Of a stretch of 64,000 bases of DNA, positions 1 to 9,080 are shown in pieces; the stretch's first letter is position 1, and each line of letters begins with the position of its first letter. Both the position numbers and the translations under genes were made by a program. The notes beneath the pieces are model-generated. The model ran no database searches. It was given only the letters and a program-made list of their open reading frames with translations, and was not told where the DNA came from. This DNA is from Ciceribacter sp. T2.26MG-112.2 (GTDB lineage: Bacteria; Pseudomonadota; Alphaproteobacteria; Rhizobiales; Rhizobiaceae): contig NZ_UEYQ01000015.1 in NCBI RefSeq assembly GCF_900492205.1, forward strand, positions 23,158-87,157, written 5' to 3'.

Positions 1-49
1 TGCGTCGCCCCGAGCGCCCAGATGAGGCGCGCGGGCGCTGTCCGGCCAT

Positions 50-1471
50 TCATTCGGCGGCTGCCGTTTCGCTCTGCGTCGGTGCGGTAGAGCCGCAACC
101 GCAACCGGACTTGCCCGCTTCCTTGACCTCGACGTCGGGGACACAGCAGGCGTCGACCTTTGCCGGGGCAGGGCCGCCACAGCACCCCCCGGCGGATGGT
201 GCCGCCGAAGGCGACGACGACACGTTGCAGACGCCGGTCTCCGGCAGGACGAGGTGAACTTCCCGCGCGGCCTTGTGGTCGCCGGCAAGTTCCGCCACGA
301 CCGATCTCACCTGTTCATAGCCGGTCGCCATGAGGAATGTCGGTGCCCGTCCGTAGGATTTTCCGCCGACAATGAAGAAGCCCGGCTCAGGCTGGGTCAG
401 TTCGACCACACCATGCGGAGGGACTGTGCCGCAGGAGTGTAAATTGGGGTCGATCATCGGTGCGAGCTTGCGAGGGGCTTCCACCGCTGGATCAAGGTCA
501 ACCCTGATTTCCCTCAGCATGTCGAGATCGGGGCGGAGACCGGTCGCGACGATTATCCTGTCAACGGCGATTTGTTCAGGCTGGCCGTCAACCAAGGCTT
601 CGACATGCAGTCCGTCGCCCGCGGTCTGGATTGACTGGGCGGAGAACGGCGCCAGCAGCCTGACGCGCCCGTTTTCGATTGCCGCCTTGGCCGCCAGGCC
701 CAGATCGCCACGCGCCGGCAGCTGGTCGTTCAGGCCGCCGCCAAGCAGTCGCTCGATGCGGTTTCGCCTGAGTGCCCAGAGCACTTTCGTGGCCGGAGCG
801 GTTGCCTGCAGATCAAGGAGAGAGAGCACGGCATTGATTGCGGAATGTCCACTCCCGACCACAAGGACGCAGCGACCGGCATAGTCTGCCTTGTCTCGTC
901 CGGTGACATCGGGGATGCCGTAGGCGATCTTGTCGGAGGCGCTTTTCTCGCCGATTACCGGCAGCCCGTCGACGCCCATTGGGCTTGGCCGGCTCCATGT
1001 ACCGGAAGCATCAAGGACTGCGCGAACGATTACGGATCTCTCCGTACCCGTTTTGTCGGTGTATCTCATCTGGAAGGGAGCCGCGTCGCGCTCTTGGCTG
1101 GCCACCTTGTCGAGCCCCTGGCGGGTGATCGCGCTGACCTTCGCGTCGAACAGGATGTTCTTCGCAATCTCCGGAACGCGGGCCAGCGGTTCCAGGTATT
1201 GCTCGACGATCTCGGTACCGGTCGGAAGGGCATCGTCGTCTGGTGCGTTCCATCCGGTGGAACGGAGCAGTTCGGCGGCGGCCGCCTCAACGACATAGCG
1301 CCACGGCGAAAAGACGCGCACATGCCCCCATGCCCGCAGCGAGGTTCCGGCTGACGGGCCGCTCTCGAGGATCAACGGCTTCAGGCCGCGGCGAACGAGC
1401 TGGGCTGCCGCCGCAAGACCGACAGGTCCTGCACCGATGATGGCGACGGGTAGGTTCTTGATCGCTTCCAT
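50..1471 (-). CDS. FAD/NAD(P)-binding oxidoreductase with cysteine-rich C-terminus, ArsR-linked
   Basis: The 473-residue protein is a class B flavin monooxygenase / pyridine nucleotide-disulfide type flavoprotein. An FAD-binding GAGPVG is seen at residues 13-18, a second Rossmann motif (VVGSGHSA) near residue 205, and the ATG motif (VATGLRPD) near residue 310. The last ~50 residues are unusual: they hold paired cysteines (GGCCGG, ACCV, GCGCG), which look like a soft-metal or arsenic binding tail. It lies 51 bases downstream of an ArsR-type repressor on the same strand, so the two are probably one metalloid-responsive unit. Flavoproteins called ArsO occur in ars clusters, and this is the closest role I can offer; no arsenate reductase or arsenite pump is visible. 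The substrate is unknown. Confidence 0.75.
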   Translation of the reverse strand: MEAIKNLPVAIIGAGPVGLAAAAQLVRRGLKPLILESGPSAGTSLRAWGHVRVFSPWRYVVEAAAAELLRSTGWNAPDDDALPTGTEIVEQYLEPLARVPEIAKNILFDAKVSAITRQGLDKVASQERDAAPFQMRYTDKTGTERSVIVRAVLDASGTWSRPSPMGVDGLPVIGEKSASDKIAYGIPDVTGRDKADYAGRCVLVVGSGHSAINAVLSLLDLQATAPATKVLWALRRNRIERLLGGGLNDQLPARGDLGLAAKAAIENGRVRLLAPFSAQSIQTAGDGLHVEALVDGQPEQIAVDRIIVATGLRPDLDMLREIRVDLDPAVEAPRKLAPMIDPNLHSCGTVPPHGVVELTQPEPGFFIVGGKSYGRAPTFLMATGYEQVRSVVAELAGDHKAAREVHLVLPETGVCNVSSSPSAAPSAGGCCGGPAPAKVDACCVPDVEVKEAGKSGCGCGSTAPTQSETAAAE

Positions 1472-1522
1472 CCATTTTTTCCTTCTGTATTTCTAGCAAG
1501 ATCGAAATAAAACGGCAAAAAA

Positions 1523-1843
1523 TCAGGCTTTGGCCGCCTCCCGGACATCCTCGCAGGCGCCGTCAGCGCAGCATTCATCCGAGAGGTAGCCGATGAGAGC
1601 GGACATCGCCTTGTAGTTCGCCCTGCAGACCAGCGTCGTTCCAATCCGTTCCTGGGTCATGAGCCCTGCCTCGATCAGGTTCCTGCAGTGATGCGAGAGC
1701 GTCGAGCCGGGAATGTCGAGTTTCTGCTGAAGGCCACCCACGGGAAGGCCATCGTAACCCGCGCGCACGAGCATGCGGTAGATGCGCAGCCGCGTCGGGT
1801 TGCCCAACGATTCCATCTGTGATGATGCTAATTCGAGTTTCAT
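1523..1843 (-). CDS. ArsR-family winged-helix transcriptional repressor
   Basis: This is a typical ~106-residue ArsR/SmtB protein. It shows a helix-turn-helix segment (LDIPGSTLSHHCRNLIEAGL) followed by a beta-wing (ERIGTTLVCRANY). The C-terminus carries DECCADGAC, three cysteines that could bind As(III) or another thiophilic metal. I chose the ATG at 1843. The reading frame also opens at a TTG at 1879 and an ATG at 1867, but those would place coding sequence over a likely promoter and add residues not found in the family. It probably represses itself and the flavoprotein downstream through the palindrome just upstream. Confidence 0.85.
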   Translation of the reverse strand: MKLELASSQMESLGNPTRLRIYRMLVRAGYDGLPVGGLQQKLDIPGSTLSHHCRNLIEAGLMTQERIGTTLVCRANYKAMSALIGYLSDECCADGACEDVREAAKA

Positions 1844-1884
1844 GGAAATATGCTTAGTCTGCCGCATCACGCCTGTCAATTACT

Positions 1885-1904
1885 ATTTCGAAATTCGTCG
1901 AAAT
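1885..1904. promoter_or_regulatory. Candidate ArsR operator (inverted repeat ATTTCG-N8-CGAAAT)
   Basis: A perfect inverted repeat ATTTCG (1885-1890) / CGAAAT (1899-1904) lies 41 bases upstream of the ArsR start. A TTGACA hexamer on the minus strand (1879-1874) sits between it and the gene and could be a -35 box. The size and place fit autoregulation, which is inferred. Confidence 0.5.
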
Positions 1905-2158
1905 AACCTTTGACAGGCACCGGCGTTCCAGCCCTACTGACCATTGTCAGGGCCTTGTTGCCCAGCCCTTTTTCGGGGAAACGCGTCCCATCTTCCCCTT
2001 CTTCTCGGGAGGCCTGCAAACGGCTCGTATGCAGTTGAGCCACAGCCCGCCGTCATTTGGAGAACTGCCTGAGTGACCTAAATCGGTTCGCGTGGGGCAG
2101 AGGCAATTTTTCCGCGCGGTGTGGGCAGCCTAGCACATTTATACAAAGTCTGTTTTCA

Positions 2159-2184
2159 TTATAGTATATGGATTTAGTATACTA
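2159..2184 (+). promoter_or_regulatory. AT-rich palindromic promoter region of the peptide-ABC/LLM operon
   Basis: The 340 bases between the ArsR operator and the next gene hold no convincing gene. The notable part is an AT-rich block in which TATAGTATAT (2160-2169) is followed by the perfect 10-bp palindrome TAGTATACTA (2175-2184). It lies 62 bases upstream of the operon start and resembles AT-rich palindromes found before the sulfur genes further right. It could be a regulator site or a -10 region. Confidence 0.4.
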
Positions 2185-2245
2185 CATTGATCCAGAGAGG
2201 AAAGGGATTACCCTATTGGTCATCAAATGACTGGAAGGTTTTCCC

Positions 2246-3874
2246 ATGACGGCATATCGACATCTCGCCCTGCTGAGCGTTGCGGCGTTTTCAATCGTTG
2301 GGGCGGTGGTTAGTGGCGCGCAGGCCGCAGACCCGATCAAGGGGGGCACCCTGATCTATCTGGAGCAACAGGCTCACACCAATCTCTATCCGCCGGCCGG
2401 CGGTTTCTACCCGAACGGCGGCATTCTCAACCAGATCACCGACAAGCTGACCTACCAGAATCCGAAGACGCTGGAGATCGAGCCGTGGATCGCGCAATCC
2501 TGGGAGATCAATGCCGAGGCGACCGAATATACGTTCAGACTGAAGCCGGGCGTCACCTTCTCCGACGGCACGCCGGTCGATGCGGCCGCCGTTGCCAAGA
2601 ACTACGATACATTCGGCCTTGGCAACAAGGAGTTGAAACAACCGGTCTCCGAAGTGGTCAACAACTACGACCACAGCGAAGTCATCGATCCGCTGACGGT
2701 GAGATTCTATTTCAAGAAGCCGTCGCCGGGCTTCCTGCAGGGCACCTCAGTCATCGGCTCCGGTCTTGTCTCGTTGAAGACTCTGGAGCTGCCGTTCGAA
2801 CAGCTCGGCGACGCGACCAAGATCATCGGTTCCGGCCCCTTCGTCGTCGAGAGCGAAACGCTCGGCAAGGAGCTGAGCCTCAAGGCACGCGACGATTACA
2901 ACTGGGGTCCGGCCAAGCTTGAGCATCAGGGGCGCCCCTATCTCGACGGAATCAAGTACATCATCACCGGCGAAGACAGCGTGCGCATCGGAGCGCTTCT
3001 GGCGGGGCAGGCGGACTTCATCCGCCAGATCCAGGCCTATGACGAGCCGCAGGTCGAAGCCCAGGGCTTCAAGATCCATGCGCCGAGCACCCGTGGCATC
3101 AACAACAGTATTGTCTTCCGGCCGGACAATCCGCTGGTCGCCGATGTCCGGGTTCGTCAGGCTCTGCTGGCCGCGACGAACCGCCCGGAAATCGTTTCAA
3201 CCCTTTTCTCTAAGAACTATCCGGTGGCAACCTCGATCATCGCCTCGACGGCGATCGGCTACGTCGATCAGTCTGCCAAGCTGGGCTTTGATCTGGAAAA
3301 AGCCAAGGCGCTGCTCGATGAAGCAGGCTTCAAGCCGGGCGCGGACGGGATCCGGGAAAAAGATGGCCAGAAGCTCGTTCTGACGGCCTATGAATCGCTG
3401 CCGCAGCCGCAGAACAAGGCGACGTTGCAGCTTGTCGCCCAGCAGTGGGGAAAGGTTGGGGTGACGCTCAACGTGCTCGCCGGTGATGCTGGCAGCAGGA
3501 CTGTCGACGACCTCGATCCGCTGAAGACGCCAGTCTCGCCGGCCATGGTGGGCCGCGCCGATCCCGACGTCATCAAGAGTCAGTACTATCCGAAGAACCG
3601 CGACGTATTGCGCCAGAAGGGCGGAGCCAGCGACAAGATAAAGTCATTCGTCGACGACAAGCTGAATACGCTCCTTGAAGGCATCGCCTCCGAGCCGGAT
3701 CGCGAAAAGCGATTGAAGACGGTTGCCGACACGCAGGCTTACGTCCTCGACCAAGCCTATGCGATCCCGATCTTCGAAGAGCCGCAGGCTTTTGCCGCTG
3801 CGCCTTATGTCGAAGGCGTTGCCTTCGAAGCTGTCGGACGTCCGAGCTTCTACAGCGTCTGGCTCAACAAGTAA
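2246..3874 (+). CDS. ABC transporter substrate-binding protein, peptide type (SBP_bac_5; KPN_01854-like)
   Basis: This 542-residue protein has an N-terminal signal peptide ending near AQA (residues 25-27) and the SBP_bac_5 fold of DppA/OppA proteins: an early PIKGGTLIYL segment, and FSDGTPVDAAAV in the first lobe. It delivers a ligand from the periplasm to the two permeases encoded downstream. The GGAAGG at 7 bases before the ATG fixes the start. The neighbours (luciferase-like oxidoreductase and two CMD-domain proteins) match the gene set named for KPN_01854 / KPN_01858 / Avi_7169 / Avi_7170, so the ligand is more likely a small compound that is oxidised after uptake than a peptide. The ligand is unknown. 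Confidence 0.85.
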   Translation: MTAYRHLALLSVAAFSIVGAVVSGAQAADPIKGGTLIYLEQQAHTNLYPPAGGFYPNGGILNQITDKLTYQNPKTLEIEPWIAQSWEINAEATEYTFRLKPGVTFSDGTPVDAAAVAKNYDTFGLGNKELKQPVSEVVNNYDHSEVIDPLTVRFYFKKPSPGFLQGTSVIGSGLVSLKTLELPFEQLGDATKIIGSGPFVVESETLGKELSLKARDDYNWGPAKLEHQGRPYLDGIKYIITGEDSVRIGALLAGQADFIRQIQAYDEPQVEAQGFKIHAPSTRGINNSIVFRPDNPLVADVRVRQALLAATNRPEIVSTLFSKNYPVATSIIASTAIGYVDQSAKLGFDLEKAKALLDEAGFKPGADGIREKDGQKLVLTAYESLPQPQNKATLQLVAQQWGKVGVTLNVLAGDAGSRTVDDLDPLKTPVSPAMVGRADPDVIKSQYYPKNRDVLRQKGGASDKIKSFVDDKLNTLLEGIASEPDREKRLKTVADTQAYVLDQAYAIPIFEEPQAFAAAPYVEGVAFEAVGRPSFYSVWLNK

Positions 3875-3881
3875 GCAGTCC

Positions 3882-3909
3882 AAGGCGGCCGGCTTCGGCC
3901 GGCCGCCTT
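3882..3909 (+). other. Perfect 12-bp UUCG hairpin between binding protein and permease genes
   Basis: AAGGCGGCCGGC (3882-3893) and GCCGGCCGCCTT (3898-3909) are perfect complements around a TTCG loop closed by C-G, the very stable cUUCGg tetraloop. It starts 7 bases after the stop codon and has no following T-run. Such hairpins commonly protect the upstream mRNA from 3' decay, so that binding protein is made in excess over permease. That role is inferred. Confidence 0.7.
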
Positions 3910-3937
3910 CTGCGTCCAGGAATCCGGGAGCTTGCTC

Positions 3938-4882
3938 ATGCCCAAATATGTCATCCTGCGCATCGGTCAGGCCCTGATCGTGTTGTGGGCCGCCTTCACG
4001 CTGTCATTCATCCTGCTGCAGGCCATGCCCGGCGACGCGGTACTGATCAAGTTTCTCAATCCGGAATATGGCCTCAGTCCCGAGCAAATCGCTGAGATCC
4101 GCGCCTCCTATGCCATCGACAGCCCGATCGTGACGCAATACCTGCATACGCTTGCGAACTTCCTGCAGGGCGATTTCGGCTATTCGGTCCATGCGGGAGT
4201 GCCGGTCTCGGCCCAGCTTGCCGCCAATCTTCCGGAAACCTTGCAACTCAGCTTTTTCGGTTTTGTCGCGGCGTCGCTTCTCGCCGGCCTGATTGCCTTC
4301 GGCTCGAGCCTTTCGCCTTTCGCCTGGATTCGGAACCTCGTTCAGGCCCTGCCGTCGCTGTTCATCTCGATCCCTGTCTTCTGGCTCGGCATCATGCTGA
4401 TCCAGATCTTCTCTTTCCGTTTGAAGCTTGTCTCGGTCATCAATCCAGGCCCCTGGGAAAGCCTTGTCCTGCCGGTGCTCACACTGGCCGTGCCGATTTC
4501 TGCACCGCTGGCGCAGATCCTCATTCGCAATCTCGATGAAGTCCAGACGCGACCATTCGTGTCGGTCGCCCGTGCCAAGGGAGCATCCCGCGGGCGAGTC
4601 CTTTGGCGCCATGTGGCCCGCAACGCCGTTCTGCCGGTCCTGACCATTGCCGGCGTGCTGTTCGGCGAACTGGTGGCCGGCGCTGTCGTCACGGAGACCG
4701 TCTTCGGGCTCAACGGCATTGGCGGGCTGACCGAGAAGGCGGTCGGCAATCAGGATCTCGCCGTGCTCCAGGCCATCGTGGTGATTTCCGCCACCGCTTT
4801 CGTGCTGATCAACCTCATCGTCGATCTTGCCTATCCTCTTCTCGATCCGCGCCTTCGCGCTAGGACAGGAGCCACGTCATGA
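3938..4882 (+). CDS. ABC transporter permease, DppB/OppB type
   Basis: This integral membrane permease of about 314 residues has the DppB layout: an N-terminal helix (QALIVLWAAFTLSFILLQA), a periplasmic stretch, then five more helices. The conserved cytoplasmic EAA-like loop that contacts the ATPase is ARAKGASRGRVLWRHVARNA. I start at the ATG at 3938 because GGGAG stands 8 bases before it; an in-frame TTG at 3932 is weaker. The stop overlaps the next start (ATGA), showing translational coupling to the second permease. Confidence 0.87.
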   Translation: MPKYVILRIGQALIVLWAAFTLSFILLQAMPGDAVLIKFLNPEYGLSPEQIAEIRASYAIDSPIVTQYLHTLANFLQGDFGYSVHAGVPVSAQLAANLPETLQLSFFGFVAASLLAGLIAFGSSLSPFAWIRNLVQALPSLFISIPVFWLGIMLIQIFSFRLKLVSVINPGPWESLVLPVLTLAVPISAPLAQILIRNLDEVQTRPFVSVARAKGASRGRVLWRHVARNAVLPVLTIAGVLFGELVAGAVVTETVFGLNGIGGLTEKAVGNQDLAVLQAIVVISATAFVLINLIVDLAYPLLDPRLRARTGATS

Positions 4883-5766
4883 CCACGTTCGATACATCGG
4901 GCGCCGATTTCTCCGTGTCCGGCAGGACTGCGGTCGCTGTCGTTCGCAAGACCAGCATCCTTCGACGCTTCGGGCGTATCCAGCCCGGACTGGTCTTGTC
5001 GTGGCTTGTGTTGGCTACCGTCATTCTGTGGGCCGTCGCCCCGGGTCTCTTCTCCACCTACGACCCGTTGGAGGGCGTGCCCGGCGGACAGCTCAAGGGG
5101 CCCAGCGCGCTTCATCTGCTCGGCACGGATTCGCTTGGCCGTGATCTCTATGCCCGTATCGTATATGGCGCGGTCCATTCGCTCTCCGGCGCGCTCGCCG
5201 CGGTCGGCGTCGGCCTGTTCGTCGGCGCGACGCTCGGGCTTGCCGCCGGTTCCATCGGCGGGTGGATCGACGATACGATCATGCGCCTCGTCGATGTTCT
5301 CCTGTCGATCCCGACCCTGCTCCTGTCGCTCAGCATCATCATCCTGCTCGGCTTCGGCACGGTGAACGCGGCCATTGCGGTCGGCGCGACCGCGATTGCC
5401 GGCTTTGCCAGGCTGATGCGATCCGAGGTCGTCAGGGTCCGCCGTGCCGAATTCGTCGAAGCGGCTTTCGGTAGCGGAGGCACTTTCTTCAAGGTGCTGT
5501 GGCGCCATATCCTGCCCAATTCGCTGACTTCGGTCATAGCCTTCACTGCCCTGCAGTTCGGCTGGGCCATCCTGCAGATCTCCACTCTCGGCTTCCTGGG
5601 CTATGGCGCTCCGCCGCCGACGCCCGAATGGGGCCTGTTGATCGCCGAGGGCCGCAACTATATCGCGACCGCCTGGTGGCTGACCGCTATACCGGGGCTG
5701 GTGGTGGTCGCCGTCGTCCTGTCGGCCAATCGGGTAAGTCTGTCGATCGGCAGGAGGGGCGCATGA
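4879..5766 (+). CDS. ABC transporter permease, DppC/OppC type
   Basis: This 295-residue membrane protein has the features of DppC: an N-terminal OppC-like segment with one helix, the motif LLGTDSLGRDLYARI before the transport domain, and the EAA-like loop EAAFGSGGTFFKVLWRHILP. It pairs with the upstream permease to form the membrane channel. It overlaps the upstream gene by 4 bases and its stop codon overlaps the ATPase start by 4 bases, so the three are made together. Nothing in the sequence looks damaged. Confidence 0.87.
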   Translation: MTTFDTSGADFSVSGRTAVAVVRKTSILRRFGRIQPGLVLSWLVLATVILWAVAPGLFSTYDPLEGVPGGQLKGPSALHLLGTDSLGRDLYARIVYGAVHSLSGALAAVGVGLFVGATLGLAAGSIGGWIDDTIMRLVDVLLSIPTLLLSLSIIILLGFGTVNAAIAVGATAIAGFARLMRSEVVRVRRAEFVEAAFGSGGTFFKVLWRHILPNSLTSVIAFTALQFGWAILQISTLGFLGYGAPPPTPEWGLLIAEGRNYIATAWWLTAIPGLVVVAVVLSANRVSLSIGRRGA

Positions 5767-7406
5767 GCACCGACAACAGGCCGGTTCTCGAAGTCTCGGG
5801 CCTCAGCATTTCCTATGGCGACGATGAGACCTATACCCGCGTGGTCCATGACGTTTCGTTCACGGTGGAGCCCGGCGAGGTTGTGGCGCTGGTGGGTGAA
5901 AGCGGCTCGGGCAAGACATCGACGGCCCAGGCAGTGATCGGACTGCTTGCCGGCAATGGCCGGCTGGACAAGGGTTCGATCCGTCTGAACGGCACGGAAA
6001 TCTCCGGATGGAGCCAGAAGCGGCTCGATGCGGTGCGCGGCGCGGCCATCAGCCTCATCCCGCAGGATCCGGCGAGTTCGCTCAATCCGGTGCTGACAAT
6101 CGGCGCGCAGGTTCGCGAGATCCTCGAAATTCATGGCCGCGCCAAGGGGCGCGAAGCCGACCGAATGGTCGTCGAGCTGCTTGGCCATGTCGGCCTCTCG
6201 GATCCCGCGCTTCGGGCAAGGCAATATCCGCACGAGCTGTCCGGCGGCATGAAGCAACGCGTGCTGATCGCCATCGCCATTGCCCTCCAGCCGGCACTGA
6301 TCATCGCCGACGAGCCGACCTCGGCTCTCGACGTGACCGTGCAGCGGCGGATCCTCGACCTGATCGATGATCTGCGTCGTGAATACGGAACTGCTGTCCT
6401 GCTTGTCACCCATGATCTCGGGGTTGCTGCCGACCGGTCAGACCGGTTGATCGTGCTACAGGGCGGGCGCATCCAGGAGCAGGGCCGAACCACCGACATT
6501 TTGGCTGCTCCGGAAAGTGCCTACACGCGCAAACTCCTTTCGGACGCGCCATCCCTGGCGCCGGCCGTGCCGCGCGCGCCGATACCAGAGGATGCCGACG
6601 ATGTCGTCGTCGTCGACGGGCTCTGCCAGGATTTCAGTCTTGCAGGCCGGACTGCATTTCGTGCTGTCGATGGCGTGTCTTTCAAGGTCAAGCGGGGGAG
6701 CACCCACGCGATCGTGGGCGAGTCCGGCTCCGGAAAAACGACGACGATCCGTGCCATCGCAGGTTTCCACCGGCCGACCATTGGCCGTGTCGCAATCGGC
6801 GGCCTCGATCTAAACGATCTGCGCGGCGAGACGCTTCGCCAGTTTCGCCGGACGGTGCAGCTGGTCTACCAGAACCCCTATGGCTCCCTTGATCCGCGCC
6901 AGACGATCCTCTCCATTGTCGAAGAACCGCTGTTGAATTTTGCTGCAGTGCCGCGCGCGGAGCGAGTCGAGCGGGTCGCCGGAATCATCGATCGCGTCGG
7001 CCTGCCGCAATCCGTCCTCACGCGGCGCCCGCACGCCCTGTCCGGCGGGCAGCGGCAGCGAGTCGCCATTGCCCGGGCGCTGATCCTCGAACCGAAGGTG
7101 GTCGTGCTGGATGAGGCGGTCTCGGCGCTCGACGTCACCGTCCAGGCACAGATCCTCGAGCTTCTCGCCAAGCTCCAGAACGATTTCGGGCTGACTTATC
7201 TGTTCGTCTCGCACGATCTCGCGGTCGTGCGCCAGATCGCCGACACCGTTTCGGTGCTTCATGCCGGCAGACAGGTGGACCACGGCTCGGTTGAGGATGT
7301 CTTCACCCGACCGACCAGCGACTACACGCGCGAATTGCTCGCCGCCATTCCGGGGAAGAAGTTGGCGCGCCTTCAGGGCACCTTTTCCAAACACGCAGCA
7401 GGATGA
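5763..7406 (+). CDS. Double ABC ATPase (DppD-DppF fusion) of the peptide-type importer
   Basis: The 547-residue protein has two complete nucleotide-binding domains, as in GsiA or YejF. Domain 1 has Walker A GESGSGKT (residues 45-52), signature LSGGMKQR and Walker B IIADEPTSALD. Domain 2 has a second [16 protein letters not shown] and VVLDEAVSALD. The reading frame extends upstream to 5499 over the permease gene, but the ATG at 5763 overlaps the permease stop (ATGA) and begins the conserved domain, so it is the start. It powers the importer formed by the two preceding permeases. Confidence 0.9.
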   Translation: MSTDNRPVLEVSGLSISYGDDETYTRVVHDVSFTVEPGEVVALVGESGSGKTSTAQAVIGLLAGNGRLDKGSIRLNGTEISGWSQKRLDAVRGAAISLIPQDPASSLNPVLTIGAQVREILEIHGRAKGREADRMVVELLGHVGLSDPALRARQYPHELSGGMKQRVLIAIAIALQPALIIADEPTSALDVTVQRRILDLIDDLRREYGTAVLLVTHDLGVAADRSDRLIVLQGGRIQEQGRTTDILAAPESAYTRKLLSDAPSLAPAVPRAPIPEDADDVVVVDGLCQDFSLAGRTAFRAVDGVSFKVKRGSTHAIVGESGSGKTTTIRAIAGFHRPTIGRVAIGGLDLNDLRGETLRQFRRTVQLVYQNPYGSLDPRQTILSIVEEPLLNFAAVPRAERVERVAGIIDRVGLPQSVLTRRPHALSGGQRQRVAIARALILEPKVVVLDEAVSALDVTVQAQILELLAKLQNDFGLTYLFVSHDLAVVRQIADTVSVLHAGRQVDHGSVEDVFTRPTSDYTRELLAAIPGKKLARLQGTFSKHAAG

Positions 7407-8449
7407 AAATCATGACCAGCATAAAGGCAGACAAGCGGCTTGGCTTCTTCACGCGTCTTCTCGATCAAGTCGAGGCGGGGGACCGTTACCGGCTCGCCGC
7501 AGAGCAGATCGCCCATGCCGAATCCTTCGGCTTCGACAGCGCCTGGATCGCCCAGCATCACTTCCATGCGGATGAAGGTGGTTTGCCGGCTCCGGCCGTC
7601 TTCCTCGCCCATGTTACTGCGCGGACCTCGAAGATCCGCCTCGGCACCGGCGTCATTACCCTGCCGATGGAAAATGCCATCCGGGTTGCGGAAGATACCG
7701 CCGTTCTCGATCTGCTTTCCAATGGACGACTTGAGGTTGGCTTCGGCACCGGCGGTACGCGCGAGTCCTTCGAGGCTTTCGGCATCGACAGCGACAAGCG
7801 CGGCGAGGTTTATGGCGCCAACCTGAAGATTGTCCGCGATGCATGGGCCGGCCGCGATCTCGGCGCCGGGAACCAGCTCTATCCGGCGGCCCCCCATCTG
7901 CTCGACCGCGTCTGGCTCGCAACCTTCTCCACATCGGGAGCGAAACTCGCAGGCGAAACCGGTGACGGCCTCATGCTGTCGCGCACGCAGCCGCGCCCGG
8001 ACGACAATCCCGACGCGACGCTGTGGGATCTGCAGAACCCGATCATCGATGCCTATCTGGCGGCACTTCCCGCCGGTCGTGCGCCACGCATCCTTGGTTC
8101 ACGCAGCCTGTTCGTGGCCGACGACCGCAGGGAAGCGCTTCGACTGGCCGAGATCGGCCTGACGCGTGTCGCCGCGCGCTTTGCCGAAGCCGGCCATCGA
8201 ATTCCCGGCAATTCGGTGAACGACCTGATCCGTGCGCTCGACAGCCATGTCGGCACGCCGGACGACGTGATCGCTTCGCTCAAGCAGGATACGGCGCTGG
8301 CCCGCTCCACCGACATCGTCTTCCAGGTACACTCGATCGACCCGCCGCATGAAGCGATCCTGCGTTCTATCGAGCTTGCCGCCACCGAGGTAGCCCCGGC
8401 GCTCGGCTGGCAGGGGCCATCAGCCGCCCGCCTTGCCGCCGCGCAGTAA
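7403..8449 (+). CDS. Luciferase-like (LLM) FMN-dependent monooxygenase, KPN_01858-like
   Basis: This 348-residue protein has the bacterial luciferase-like TIM-barrel pattern: an early LGFFTRLLDQVEAGDRYRLA, the FMN-side strand DSAWIAQHHF, and SNGRLEVGFGTGG. Family members use reduced FMN and oxygen to oxygenate small substrates and need a separate flavin reductase, which is not in this operon. Its start overlaps the ATPase stop by 4 bases, tying the enzyme to import. It matches the gene neighbourhood of the FMN-dependent luciferase-like KPN_01858 family; the substrate is not known. Confidence 0.85.
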   Translation: MKIMTSIKADKRLGFFTRLLDQVEAGDRYRLAAEQIAHAESFGFDSAWIAQHHFHADEGGLPAPAVFLAHVTARTSKIRLGTGVITLPMENAIRVAEDTAVLDLLSNGRLEVGFGTGGTRESFEAFGIDSDKRGEVYGANLKIVRDAWAGRDLGAGNQLYPAAPHLLDRVWLATFSTSGAKLAGETGDGLMLSRTQPRPDDNPDATLWDLQNPIIDAYLAALPAGRAPRILGSRSLFVADDRREALRLAEIGLTRVAARFAEAGHRIPGNSVNDLIRALDSHVGTPDDVIASLKQDTALARSTDIVFQVHSIDPPHEAILRSIELAATEVAPALGWQGPSAARLAAAQ

Positions 8450-8467
8450 CCTTTGATTGGAAATCCC

Positions 8468-9067
8468 ATGACCGAGACAAATATCGACATCATCGATCGA
8501 CTGGCCGGTGCCAGCGAAGGCGCAAGGCTCGAACCGCTTCGTGCGCGTCGGCCTGTCACGAAGGCGCAGGCGCAGCAAAGCTATCTTGCGTTGTTCGAAC
8601 CAACATCGGTTGCCGATGTCAGCCTCAGCGAGCGCCTTGCCGTGGCAACCTTCGTGGCGCTGCTGCATGGCGATGCCGTCGCGGCGGGTCACTATGGCGG
8701 TCTCCTCGCCGATGCGAAAAGCGGTCCCGCAATTGCGGTTGCCATTGACACTGCGGCCAAGGCTGCCACGGCCCGTGGTCCCTATGGCCACTTTCCGGCA
8801 GGCCCATTGAGTACTCAGGCGCAGGCAGGACCCGTCTATCAGGTGGCCGTTGCGGAGGCGGCCATCCTCGGGCCGCGGCTGGCCGCGGCCTTGGAACACA
8901 CGCATCTTCTGGTCTTCCATCCGCGCGATTCCAGTCCTGAAGCGCTGCAGCGGCTGATCGATGCCGGCTGGAGCGCCAATGGTATCGTCACGCTCTCGCA
9001 ACTTGTTTCCTTCCTGGCCTTCCAGCTTCGCGTCGTCAGCGGGCTAAGGGCTCTGGTTGCCGCCTGA
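8468..9067 (+). CDS. CMD-domain protein, Avi_7170-like
   Basis: This is a 199-residue protein of the carboxymuconolactone decarboxylase / AhpD superfamily. It carries helical segments such as SERLAVATFVALLHGD, but I see no CxxC redox pair, unlike its downstream neighbour. The pair recalls families named after adjacent A. vitis loci. The start is the ATG at 8468, with GGAAA upstream. The two CMD-type proteins probably act together, for example handling a peroxide or thiol intermediate from the monooxygenase; this is inference. Confidence 0.75.
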   Translation: MTETNIDIIDRLAGASEGARLEPLRARRPVTKAQAQQSYLALFEPTSVADVSLSERLAVATFVALLHGDAVAAGHYGGLLADAKSGPAIAVAIDTAAKAATARGPYGHFPAGPLSTQAQAGPVYQVAVAEAAILGPRLAAALEHTHLLVFHPRDSSPEALQRLIDAGWSANGIVTLSQLVSFLAFQLRVVSGLRALVAA

Positions 9068-9080
9068 AAAGGATCATCCA

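Noticed and set aside
1844..1879. Extension of the ArsR protein to a TTG at 1879
   Set aside because: The TTG coincides with a likely -35 hexamer and would add residues not typical of the family.
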